NCBI GenBank assembly: GCA_027922465.2
Contig: BQMF02000010.1
Coordinates: 1,240,001-1,304,000, forward strand
DNA: 64,000 bases
Source of the DNA: Turritopsis dohrnii
Lineage: Eukaryota; Cnidaria; Hydrozoa; Anthoathecata; Oceaniidae
Direction: 5' to 3'
In this document: piece by piece, positions 22,886 to 33,454 of the stretch
How the letters are laid out: each line of letters begins with the position of its first letter
Numbering within the stretch: position 1 is the first letter of the stretch
Position numbers and translations under genes: made by a program
Notes under the pieces: model-generated
Told to the model about the DNA's origin: nothing
What the model saw: the letters and a program-made list of their open reading frames with translations, nothing else
Database searches by the model: none

Positions 22886-24985
22886 CGATTTCCAATACGC
22901 CCGATTGGTGTCGGTGAAGTACTACGGCGAATCGTTGGTAAAGAAATAGGTTGGACACTAAAAAATGACATCCGAGAGGCAGCAGGACCTCTTCAAGTAG
23001 CAACTGGGCTTGAGAGTGGTGCTGAAGCCGCAATCCACGCCATGAGGGAAATCTTTGAAGATGACAACTTTGAGGCAGTAATTCTAGTTGATGCATCTAA
23101 TGCTTTCAATTCGCTCAATCGAAAAGCCGCTCTCCACAACATTCAATACGTGTGTCCACAGTTCGCAATAATTTTAATTAACACCTATAGATAGCCGGTC
23201 AGACTCTTTATCAACAACAAAAGAGAAATACTTTCACGAGAAGGCACCACACAGGGCGATAATTTGGCCATGTCGTTTTACGCTCTTAGTACAACAACAA
23301 TGCAGGGGCAACTGCAATTGACATCGACCACCAAACAGGTTTGGTTAGCAGATGATGCAAGCGGAGCTGAAACACTTAACGAGCTTAAAAAATGGTGGGA
23401 CACACTTCAAATCGAAGGCAACAAATGCAGCTATTATGTCAACGAGCCTAAAACCTGGCTAATAGCAAAAACCCAAGAACTGCTTGATAAAGCAAAGCAG
23501 GTTTTTGGTCAATCTTCAATTCAATTCACCATAGAAGGAAAGCGACACCTTGGCGCCACAATCGGTAGTAACACCTTCAACGAAAAGTATGTTAAAGAAA
23601 AGGTTAGTTCGTGGTGTGATGAAATGAACAGGCTAGCCGAGATCGCAGTAACTGAACCCCAGTACGCTTTTGCAGCCTACACCCACCCATCGCTTTAATT
23701 ATTTCATGCGTACAATTGAGGGCATGGACCAATACCTACATCCCTTAGACAGAGTAATTGACGATCTTTTTATACCAGCCTTACTAGGACACACCATCTC
23801 CGAAAGCGAGAGACAGCTGTTCAAGCTCTCCATTAAGGACAGTGGACTTGGAATGCCTGTGCTGACAGAGAAAGCCAAGATAGATTTCGTTTCATCTAAG
23901 TATATTACCGACCCGCTTGTAGCCATCATTGTCGCTCAAGGTAGCACACTGCCGTCAAAGGAGACAATAAAGGTAATAGAGGTTAAAAGTGTGCGACAAC
24001 AGGAAGTAAATGAATCTAAAGCTAGAGAACGTGAGATAGTCGACAATAATCTATCGGCAGACAAAAAATGAGCATTAGATCAAACCCGTGAAAAAAACGC
24101 TTCTAGTTGGTTAACCGTTCTTCCCTTAAAAGATCAGGGGTTTAATCTTAACAAGGACGAATTTCGAGATGCAGTTGCACTCCGCTACAACGACAAAATC
24201 ACGAATTTGCCTTCTAAATGTGCTTGTGGTGAAGTCTTTGACACCAACCACGCCATGAATTGTAAAAAAGGTGGTTTTATTACCATCAGACACAACAACG
24301 TGCGCGACTTCGAAGCCAACTTACTAAAACTTGTTTGGAACAATGTTGAGATAGAACCAAAACTCAAACCGGTAGATGGCGATGAAGCCCGACTTGATAT
24401 TAGAGCACGGGGTTTTTGGCGTTCTGGTCAGTCAACATTTTTCGATGTTCGCCTGACAAATACGAACCCTGCTTCTCAAGTGACAACTCCCGTTGAAACG
24501 ATCTACAAGAAACACGAGAATGAGAAAAAGCGAAAATACAATGACAGGGTGATCAACAACGAACACGGGACTCTGACCCAACTTATCTACACAATTAATG
24601 GATGAATGAGTCCAGAAACAACCATATTCCATAAACACCTTGCTCAAAAGATTGCTGCTAGGACAGGTCAAAGTTATGATCGTATAATGACATGGATCAG
24701 GTGCAAACTGTCCTTCGTCATTATGCGATCTGCTTTGCTCTGCCTTAGGGGCAGTCGGACAGTGCAGGTTAATGTGGACACTGCTGAGGACTTTTCTCTT
24801 GCCTGTGATGAGACTAAGCTGTGAGAATGTTAGATTTTGAAATAAATTTTAAATTTTATAATTTATAACCTAATATACATATGTATATATAATTTAATTC
24901 TTTTAGGTTTTTTTTTTTTTTTTTAATAATAATTTTTTTTTTTTGATTGTATATATAGTTGTGCAGAATATACGTATTTTATCTC
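22886..24985 (+). pseudogene. 5'-truncated LINE with probable restriction-like endonuclease (R2/R4/HERO-like)
   Basis: The RT palm pieces are [42 protein letters not shown] and WLADDASGAETL. After the RT comes the cysteine-histidine cluster CACGEVFDTNHAMNC, then ITIRHNNVRDF and ARLDIRARGFW ... FFDVRLTN. CCHC, then RHN, then a D...D pair, is the order found in the C-terminal restriction-like nuclease of R2-type LINEs; assignment to a clade is inference. In-frame stops lie near 23193, 24070 and 24604, with a frameshift near 23690. The 3' end is T- and AT-rich (24905-24985). Confidence 0.7.
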
Positions 24986-24998
24986 ACTTGTGTTCAAC
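24986..24998 (+). repeat. 13-bp direct repeat, right copy
   Basis: Exact second copy of ACTTGTGTTCAAC. Helitron sequence (GAAGCAGATTCGAAG...) resumes directly after it. Confidence 0.75.
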
Positions 24999-25261
24999 CA
25001 GAAGCAGATTCGAAGTCACAACCTCTGGTAAAACCAATCTTTTATCAGTATAACAATACACTCAAAACGTAAAGATTAAAAACTTCAACTTTTTATTAGC
25101 TTTTGTTTTAAAAAAGTTACGCGCTCTCTAACATGGGTGCTATCAAACGTAAGGGGAAAATGGTTTCTCTTCTTAAAAAATCACACGGGAGGAGAAAAAA
25201 AAAGGCACGTGCTAAATGAATAAAGTGAATAAAAAACATATTCGATCAGATCAGCACATAA

Positions 25262-25960
25262 GAGGCCCGGAAAACCCGAGTTATAAAATCGAGTTATTAA
25301 GTCGAGTTATGAACTATGACGTCATAATTCGAGTTATTAACTCGAAATTTTTAATTTTCTATATTCTTTCGAGTTAATAACTCGGAAATATAATTGTCGC
25401 TTTTACAACTCGAGTTATTAACTCGAAATTTAAAAAGTCAAATTTTGAATTCGAGTTAATAACTCGAAGTTAATTTTTCAAATAAATCAAATGGAGTTAT
25501 TAACTCGATAGTATTATATTGCTTTAAAGGAATTGAGTTATTAAAGTTTTCAAAAATTTCTTACGATTTATCGTGTGTGCTTGATTTTCAGAATATTTTT
25601 CGAATATGGCAAGGGATATTTTCGAAAGTTCACTGGGAATGGTGTGAATTTTTAAAAAAAGGCAAAGTAGGCCAAATTTGAGGCAAATTTTGAAAATCGT
25701 TCAATTTTAATGAAAATTTAATAGTGGAACAAGTTTGAACTGCTAATTTTCAAATTGCTAAGGTCAAATTGTGGATAAGGTCAAATTAGGCCAAATTTGG
25801 AGCAAATTTTGAAAATTGTTCAATTCTAATGAAGATTTAATAGAGGAATAACTTTGTACTGTTGATTTCGAATTTGAAGATCAATTTGTGCATAAGGCCA
25901 AATTAGGCCAAATTTGGACCAAATTTTGAAAATTGTTCAGTTCCTATGAAAATTGTAGTG
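25262..25960 (+). repeat. Left long inverted repeat of the fold-back element
   Basis: The outer 250 bp holds five copies of the odd palindrome GAGTTAWTAACTC (25331, 25371, 25412, 25453, 25494). The inner part (about 25650-25960) is built of three diverged ~117-bp units, each with AGGCCAAATTTGG-like and AATTTTGAAAATTGTTC words. Confidence 0.85.
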
Positions 25961-26593
25961 GAACAATTTGAGGCAAAATTTTTCATAAGCGTCTTACACA
26001 ATAATCAAAGTTACGAGGCGAGTTTGCAAATCGTTAAGATGTGCGTGATTCAGAATACAGAAGTAGTCGGTCGAGGTTTTCTGCACTTTGGATAACATTT
26101 TGACGAATACATGAAAAAGAAAATTATTTATATTTTTTTGCTCTATGTGCTCACATATTTTGTTTAGTTTTTCTTTTCTCCGTTGTCATCTTATGAGCCG
26201 ATGTGTGTTATTGTTAATGTAATTATAATAGAGTTTGCACTCTTGCATATTTTAACAGCACTTTCTTTAATTAATTTTTAGCAAATTTAAACTTTATATC
26301 TAAGAAATGTGGCTCTTATTTATTAACTTCTTGTAAAAATACTTACAATTCAACTTTAATTTTTATTTTAAACTGATGATGACAGAAAAATCAAAACATC
26401 TTAAAACATTGTTTTTAAGCTGTACTGCTATTTGTTTTGGAAAATAGGAGGAAACACTCCGTGATAAAATATAAAAAATATAAAATGCAGCATTCGGAAG
26501 TTTTTCCGTTTGAATTCCAAAAATGTGTCCGAAAGTTTGGCCACCGAAAGTTTTTCCGCCAAAAGTTTTTCCTCCGACAATTTTCGCTGTTAA

Positions 26594-28970
26594 AGGGGCA
26601 TTGGCCGGCTTAAATGTAAATATTATTCTCACGTGATCAAAACAATCAAAATCAAAACAAATATGGCGCGAACATCGCGATCGCTCTGAACATCGTTTAC
26701 TGAAGCATGAAGTGAGAAAATAAAATAATAAGAAACACATGGCTTTTAATAATAGAAATACACCTGACACATGTATCTTGTGACATATGATTCAATGTGA
26801 AGACAGAAATAATATTTTACACAAGCATTAAACTTCGATTTTTTTAATTCTGTTCCTTCCTATAAGAATGCAGCAGTGTAGAGATGGGAAGAGACAAGAT
26901 AACAACAACAGTTCAATTTGCCAATTAATGTTTTTTTCTCAGATTGAAACAGTGTTCTTCTTTCTTCATGATGCCATGGCCATATAAGAAATCATAAATG
27001 TGAATGAATTGAAAAGACAGATGTATATATATATAAACTAAACCATGCATAAGTCGTATCCAGTAAGCAATCAAATGCCCAAAAATGACAAAAAAAACAA
27101 ACAAATACAATTTCATATGTTTAATAAAAAACAAAAGTTATTAGCAATGATTATCCAGATGCAATAATGTATAAACACAAAAAATTGATCAGTCACAGAA
27201 GTGACTCCAGGAGGCAGAAATAACGGATATGTCATTCTGAGTAAGTAAGTAAGTAATCATTTATTTACCATGGTTAGATAATATACAATATATATTAGAT
27301 CATATACAATATAAACATGGAAGGAGACCACACCAATAGACAGGCTAATCGAGGGGGAGGCCACCCGTAAAAAAAAAAAAAAAAAAATAAATAAAAAAAA
27401 TATAGAGAGAGGACTCAACTTGTTTATCAACAGTTACAAAAGAAAGAAACTAAGAAACTAAACAGTAACAAGACAAAAAAGGATAGAGAAAGAGACATAC
27501 CAGATTATAAAACACACACACAAAAATCAACAACAAAAAACAACAACAAAAACTAAACAAAACAAACAAACTAAACAGGTGAGCTATTGCAGTGACAGAG
27601 TAATTGATAGTTTTCTAAGAGTATTAAAAGCTAAATTTTGAAGAATTATATCAGGATGAGATGATTGAAGTTGATTCCAAAATTTGATTGCCTGGAATGT
27701 TAGGGAATTTTTGCCAAATACATTAGTTTTGATGCTAGGAATTGATAACCCTCCAGAGCTACTGAAACGTGTGTTGTGTTCATGAGAGGTGGAGGCAGGT
27801 GAGAATTTAAAAACTTGAGAGATTTCGTGAGGGAGGTTTGAATTTAAATAATTGTAGACAAATGTGTTGTTGAGAACCTTAACAAGGGAGAAGATAGGGA
27901 GGGTATTAAGATCATGAAAGATGGGAATTGAGGGAGATCTAAAATTTGAAAAGGTGATTATACGAACAGCCTTCTTTTGTAAAATAAAAACTCTGTTATT
28001 GTTAAACGTTTTGATGAGACCCCATACTTGACAACCGTATCTCAAGTGAGAGTCAAAAATTGTAAAAATCAAGATTTGTGTTTTTATCAAAATTTTAGAA
28101 ACAGAAAAAAAGTAAGCGTAATGAAAATTTAGGAGAGAAAAACTATTCAAAAGCAAATTGTTTCCTTATACAGTGTTAAATGTTGAAACTTATTCCAGCT
28201 ACAGTGTACGAATATATCAAAGTAGATTCAAAAATTGTATAGCTTGCAATTGAATCCATGCCATTAATGTTCTTATTCACTAGGATATATTTTTCTGTGA
28301 TTGCCAAAAAGCAAAATGGATTTTCTTTTACATTTTGTTTTTGTTTTCTAGAGAGGAAAAGCAAAATAAGTTCTCATGAATAAACTCAAAATCAAAACTA
28401 ATGGACCATGGCCACAAAACATGCCACATAAATGAAAGTAATTTCAAGAATCTTTATGATCTTTCAGGTAGGAATACCTAGCAAGCTAAACAACAAAAAA
28501 TGCTACCCAAAAAAGCAATCCAAACGACTTCTCCGTCTTCCTCTAAATTATCTGTGGGGTAGGACTCAGCAAAATCAGAAGCAGTAATGCAAGTTATATA
28601 CAATAGCAAATTAAAACTTATTTTGTATAAACTATGTATAGATGTGAATGTAGAGGTTTCACCCGGCACTCACGAATCCGTGTATATCTTTAAAATAACA
28701 AATACTCTCATTCAATAACTAGCACTGAAATATTCCTTAATAAATTCATGATAACTTCGTACCAATATTTAGTACCATATTACAATTCACGCCCATAGAC
28801 AGGACATTGAAAAAAATAATTCTGACAGCAATGAAAATCTTCCGTCCTCTTCGCCATGATGTTTACAAGTTGTCTCGATCATTTTAATTTTTTAATCTAC
28901 AAATCACATGGCAGATTTGAATAACCAAGAGTAACTCAAATTCTATTGTTTTAAGCCGGCCAATGCCCCT
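26594..28970. mobile_element. TTAA-flanked element (Kolobok- or piggyBac-type ends)
   Basis: Inverted ends AGGGGCATTGGCCGGC are each flanked by TTAA (26590-26593 and 28971-28974). The TTAA duplication is shared by Kolobok and piggyBac; I cannot choose between them without a transposase. The interior is non-coding apart from an inserted LINE tail. The element sits inside the fold-back element. Confidence 0.75.
27238..28165 (-). pseudogene. LINE 3' fragment (RT C-terminal domain) with (TTAC)n tail
   Basis: A 190-codon minus-strand frame (28156-27584) reads LRYGCQVWGLIKTFNNNRVF, LQKKAVRIITFSNFRSPS, EHNTRFSSSGGLSIP and AIKFWNQLQSSHPD. This is the conserved post-RT region of CR1/L2-type LINEs. 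The 3' UTR ends in (TTAC)n at 27238-27258 (minus sense). The element is 5'-truncated, so it never had the catalytic palm here. The open frame suggests a fairly recent insertion. Confidence 0.8.
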
Positions 28971-29649
28971 TTAATGTAGTTTTCTTATAAAGGACTTCAT
29001 AAACTAATGTTAATTGACAGATAACGATATTTTTACGAACTCGATAATTTTCCAAAAATGTTTATACAATGTGTTTTCATTAATAAAAAAGAACAACAGA
29101 AGTATCGCTATGTTTTGTAAAAAAGAACATAGCCTTATCAAATTATATAAAGTGTTACATCAGACAGTATTTTTAAACGCGCCAATGATATAAACATAAT
29201 ATTAGCACTCATAAAAGTTAATTTGAATTTAAGATCTCTGGTCTTACAGGTTTATTTTAAAGTTGCCAGTCAAATAAAACAATCTAAAAGATAATAAACG
29301 ATAGATTTTTACGCCTATCGTGTTGAATCATGGTCGGCTCTGAAAAGTCACATCAAACAGTAATGTCGACACTAGTTTCCTTGAAATGTTTTTGTATTTA
29401 ACACTGCTATATTGTGAAACCACTAAAATTGTCTTTTCATTTCTTGGAGTTTTCAGCTATCACAATACAGTAAGAGTAAGATCAATAGAAAAATATGTCA
29501 GAGGTGACGTGGTACAGCTGTAGTTAAAAATATTATCAGGACTGCATATCATTAGGATTAACATATTCATCGACTTGCTCAACTGAGTAATTTTGATGCC
29601 ATTTCTGCACTAATGTAAATCAAAACTTGCGCTATAAAATGTCTCAGTG

Positions 29650-30346
29650 TGCAAATTTTCATTACCGTCGAACAATTTTCAAAATTTGGTCCAAATTTGG
29701 CCTAATTATGCACAAATCGATCTTCAAATTCAAATTCAGAAATCAGCAGTACAAAGTCATTCCTCTATTAAATCTTCATTAGAATTGAACAGTTTTCAAA
29801 ATTTGCTCCAAATTTGGCCTAATTTGACCTTATCCACAATTTGACCTTAGCAATTTGAAAATTAGCAGTTCAAACTTGTTCCACTATTAAATTTTCATTA
29901 AAATTGAACGATTTTCAAAATTTGCCTCAAATTTGGCCTACTTTGCCTTTTTTTAAAAATTCACACCATTCCCAGTGAACTTTCGAAAATATCCCTTGCC
30001 ATATTCGAAAAATATTCTGAAAATCAAGCACACACGATAAATCGTAAGAAATTTTTGAAAACTTTAATAACTCGATTCCTTTAAAGCAATATAATACTAT
30101 CGAGTTAGTAACTCGATTTGATTTATTTGAAAAATTAACTTCGAGTTATTAACTCGAATTCAAAATTTGACATTTTTCATTTCGAGTTAATAACTCGAGT
30201 TGTAAAAGCGACAATTATATTTTCGAGTTATTAACTCGAAAGAATATAGAAAATTAAAAATTTCGAGTTAATAACTCGAATTATGACGTCATAGTTCATA
30301 ACTCGACTTAATAACTCGATTTTATAACTCGGGTTTTCCGGGCCTC
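29650..30346 (-). repeat. Right long inverted repeat of the fold-back element
   Basis: Reverse complement of the left arm with few substitutions, including the same palindromes (one reads GAGTTAGTAACTC-like) and the same tandem units. Similarity stops near 29650, where the arm reads into unrelated sequence. Confidence 0.85.
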
Positions 30347-30833
30347 AGCACATAACAATTAAAAGAAATTAAATTAAAACAAAAGCAAAAAAATATTTTG
30401 TTTCATGACACACTTTTTTCACTTATCAGAGTCGGGCAATGAAAGCTTCGGTTTTTAAACATTATCATTGCTCGAAAAGAGGTTCACCCATCTCAGACAC
30501 TCAGGCAAGCGTTAGGATACAACACTGGCAAACCGAACACGCTACCACCACTGCGAAAGTGTTTAATTAGTTCATTTCTTTGTATCTAGTTGATCTACTG
30601 TTTTCAAAGCCAAGTCAACAGTAGTCCTTGGAATATAAAATAAATAATAATTATAATAAAAAAAACGTTATCCCCATTAGTTCACCAGCCAAAAAAGTCA
30701 CGTTCGTTTGGAGTTGCAATGTACTTGTTTAGCACTGACGTCGCACACACAAAAAAGAATAATTTTGCTCACAACTCAATAATCATTTTGCTTGACAGAC
30801 AGACAAACAAAGAATTGGCTATTAATATATAGA

Positions 30834-30935
30834 AGATAGATAAGTATCTCGTGTAAAATTTTTTTACAGGCTTTAATTGCGTTAAGGATGTGCGAAAATC
30901 CCACGTTCCCGTGTGTGTACCCCTTGAGTAAAAAT
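30834..30935. repeat. Helitron-family-related interior sequence interrupted by a MITE
   Basis: Sequence from 30834, continuing after the MITE to about 31600, shares words with the Helitron copies (GAGCTTGAAAAACTGA, GGGATCGTT, ATGACGTCA, GTCGTGGACCC-like). It has no clear ends of its own. Confidence 0.45.
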
Positions 30936-31169
30936 ACACCTTTCCCGTAATTGATTGCGCAATATTCTTATCATGCTCTACCTCGTTTTCAATATGCTAT
31001 ACCATGACAACCGAATCTCCCGTGCTCAATCATTAACACTATCACAATCATTACACTAATTGCTCATTACTGAAATGAGTCCCGTGCCATTCTGTTACCA
31101 TATCAACCTTTGCGAAAACGAGGCGGAGTATGGTAAAAAGTATTGCGCAATCAATTACGGGAAAGGTGT
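30936..31169. mobile_element. 234-bp MITE with AT target duplication
   Basis: Ends ACACCTTTCCCGTAATTGAT are inverted at both sides and extend through ATTGCGCAAT. AT lies at 30934-30935 and 31170-31171. The size, first 12 TIR bases and duplication match the MITE at 981-1215. The subterminal ATTGCGCAAT also occurs just inside the left end of element B. Confidence 0.85.
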
Positions 31170-31698
31170 ATTAAATCACGGAATTGCGAATGGAAAGTGT
31201 ACTGATGTCACAGAGCTTGAAAAACTGAGCAAAAACTTGTATGGGATCGTTTCGCTACCACAACTGTTGCATAGATATCGTCGATCAAAGATGTTGATGA
31301 CGTCATAGCCGAGTACCAAATAAAATTTTGCGTCATACCCTCACCCGTGTCGTGGACCCTTAAAAACGTCAGTTAGTCCTTTTGCTTCCCAATATAATTC
31401 CCAAAAAACGTCGCGTTCGATTGGGGATGCAATGCATTGGTTCCTCCGTGATATACTAAAACAAAACTGACTTCACGCTGCGTGGTATTATACTGATCGT
31501 CAATTATCGATGGTCTAACGAAAAAATGACCACGATTAAAAAGGTTTTGACCGTAAAATTGAAAAAAAAAAAACGAACACTCTCTTAATTAAATGTGTTA
31601 CACACTACGCGGATTAGTATAATACGGCTTTTCATTAATCATTGCGCAATACATTTTCATACATGAAAACGAGGCATTGTTTGTAGCGACCAAACAAA

Positions 31699-33216
31699 AT
31701 GGCTGGATTGCAGTGTGTAGCTTATGGATGTCTTTCATATAGCTACAAATTTAATGAGAATGGGGAAAGAATTCCAACAGGTCTCAGTTTTTTTACATTT
31801 CCTAAAAAATGTTATGCCAAAAAAGATTGGTGCAATTTGATTAAAAGAAGAGAAAACAAAGATGGTTTTAAGATAACAAACTCTACAAGAATTTGTGAAA
31901 AACATTTCCCACAAGAGAAAATTTATCGCCCCCCTGGTGGTAATAAAAAGAGATTGTTGGATGGTGCACGCCCTGTACTTCATTATTGGAACAATTTCTC
32001 AAATGAAACAACATTAAGAAGGTCACCGAGAAAAAGAGTGCGAAGAGAGGAAGTGGTGCAGCATGATGAGGAGGAGGAAGATACTGTTGTAAATAATAAT
32101 GTTGATGAACAACAACCGGTAACAGATGATGACAATACTGCAGGCGTTGAGCAGTCATTCTGTGCAGCTTATGATGATTCAGATTTGATGAAAAATGATG
32201 ATGATGAAAAACAAATGTTGCTGCTTCGTATCCAGGAATTAGAAGATAGGAACAAAGCTTTGGATACTCGTTTGAAAGTTAAAACTGACTTTGTGGAGTA
32301 TTTAACATCAAGTGATGATTCGTGTAATCATTATACTGGTTTTCCATCGGTTGATTTGATGATGGTTGTTTTTGAATACCTAAATCCCATGGATAACTTA
32401 AATTTATATAATTATCAACACCGCACTCAGTTAGGCAGAGGAAGGCCAAGAGCACTTCAACCATTGACTTCATTCCTATTAACTTTAGTAAGGATTCGCA
32501 GAAATTTCGATGTGCATCATTTGTCATTTTTATTTGGTGTTTCAATAGGAACTGTCAGTAATACCATTATAACTTGGATAAACTTTTTGTACTTAAAGCT
32601 GGGTTCAATCAATATTTGGCCAAGTAAAGAGCAAATTTCAAAGATCATTCCAAGCTCATTGAAAGAAAAGTATCCAAGATGCAGATGCATTATAGACTGT
32701 GTCGAGTTTAAAGTTGCAACACCATCATCGCTTTTCTTACATAAAATGATGTATTCTGACTACAAGAGCCATACAACAGTGAAGCAATTAGTTGGAATAG
32801 CACCTGGTGGAGGCTTTACATTTCTTTCCAGCATTTATCCTGGAAGTATTTCTGATAAAGAAATTGTTATAAAAAGTGGAATTTTAAATTCGAAATTATG
32901 GGATGAAGGTGACCAGTTAATGGCAGATAGAGGTTTTACCATTCAGGAGTACTTATCTCCAATTGGTGTGGAACTTGTAATCCCAGATTTTCTACGTGGA
33001 CGTGATCAATTCACATTACAGGAAAAAGTTAAGAGCCAACAGATAGCCAATGAACGAATACATGTTGAACGGATGATTCAACGTTTAAAATGTTATCACA
33101 TTTTTGATAGAGTTATACCATTGAGTATGGTTGGCTCATTAAATCAGCTGATATCTGTTTGTGGAATTTTATCCAATTTTCAAGAACCAATTTTGAAAAA
33201 AAGTCATGGAGACTAA
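31699..33216 (+). CDS. THAP-domain DDE transposase of element B
   Basis: 505-residue single-exon protein that would bind the transposon ends and cut and rejoin DNA in the nucleus. Residues ~1-95 form a THAP zinc finger (C6, C11, W44, C66, H69). An acidic linker (~110-170) and a short coiled coil (LLLRIQELEDRNKALDTRL, ~174-192) follow. The helix-turn-helix is ~272-298 (HHLSFLFGVSIGTVSNTIITW). The DDE_Tnp_4-type catalytic domain is ~325-500, with triad D333 (IIDCVE), D410 (MADRGF) and E457 (HVERMI). The start ATG follows CAAA, shortly inside the left TIR. The length is usual for the family. It is homologous to the broken transposase in element A, with the same motif order. Confidence 0.93.
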   Translation: MAGLQCVAYGCLSYSYKFNENGERIPTGLSFFTFPKKCYAKKDWCNLIKRRENKDGFKITNSTRICEKHFPQEKIYRPPGGNKKRLLDGARPVLHYWNNFSNETTLRRSPRKRVRREEVVQHDEEEEDTVVNNNVDEQQPVTDDDNTAGVEQSFCAAYDDSDLMKNDDDEKQMLLLRIQELEDRNKALDTRLKVKTDFVEYLTSSDDSCNHYTGFPSVDLMMVVFEYLNPMDNLNLYNYQHRTQLGRGRPRALQPLTSFLLTLVRIRRNFDVHHLSFLFGVSIGTVSNTIITWINFLYLKLGSINIWPSKEQISKIIPSSLKEKYPRCRCIIDCVEFKVATPSSLFLHKMMYSDYKSHTTVKQLVGIAPGGGFTFLSSIYPGSISDKEIVIKSGILNSKLWDEGDQLMADRGFTIQEYLSPIGVELVIPDFLRGRDQFTLQEKVKSQQIANERIHVERMIQRLKCYHIFDRVIPLSMVGSLNQLISVCGILSNFQEPILKKSHGD

Positions 33217-33454
33217 GTAAGTTCATGTTTACATCTAATTTGGGTATTTATCAAAAGAAATGACAGAATTATGTAGTCAACAAAAACTCTTTTCTGATAC
33301 AAAATCCAGATGAAATTGTACAGCATTACAGCACATGTTTTGTGTAAATTTTGGCACATGGATGCTCTCACTTAAAATAATAAACTTGAAAATGATACAT
33401 TTGAGAGGTTGCACTATGAACTTGTTACAATTTCTTATTTCGTAATGCTAGCAT

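Larger units (their letters stand above)
25262..30346. mobile_element. Fold-back (Mutator-like?) element with ~700-bp inverted repeats
   Basis: The ends GAGGCCCGGAAAACCCGAG are perfect inverted copies. A 9-bp duplication AGCACATAA lies at 25253-25261 and 30347-30355. The inverted repeats run to about 25960 and 29650 with only scattered differences. A 9-bp duplication plus very long TIRs is what Mutator-like and fold-back elements show; no transposase is left to prove it. Total length 5085 bp, of which 2377 bp is a later TTAA-flanked insertion. Confidence 0.8.
19738..30833 (-). mobile_element. Fourth Helitron copy, split by LINE and fold-back insertions
   Basis: The CTAG end with hairpin lies at 19738 and is preceded by A. 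Helitron sequence continues to 19845, resumes at 24986-25261, and again from 30347 to the TC end at 30832-30833. Joining these segments gives a unit of the same family as the 16.3-19.45 kb array. The 5' flank (plus-strand A, i.e. T on the element strand) is not the canonical A. The intervening DNA comes from later insertions with their own target duplications. Confidence 0.7.
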
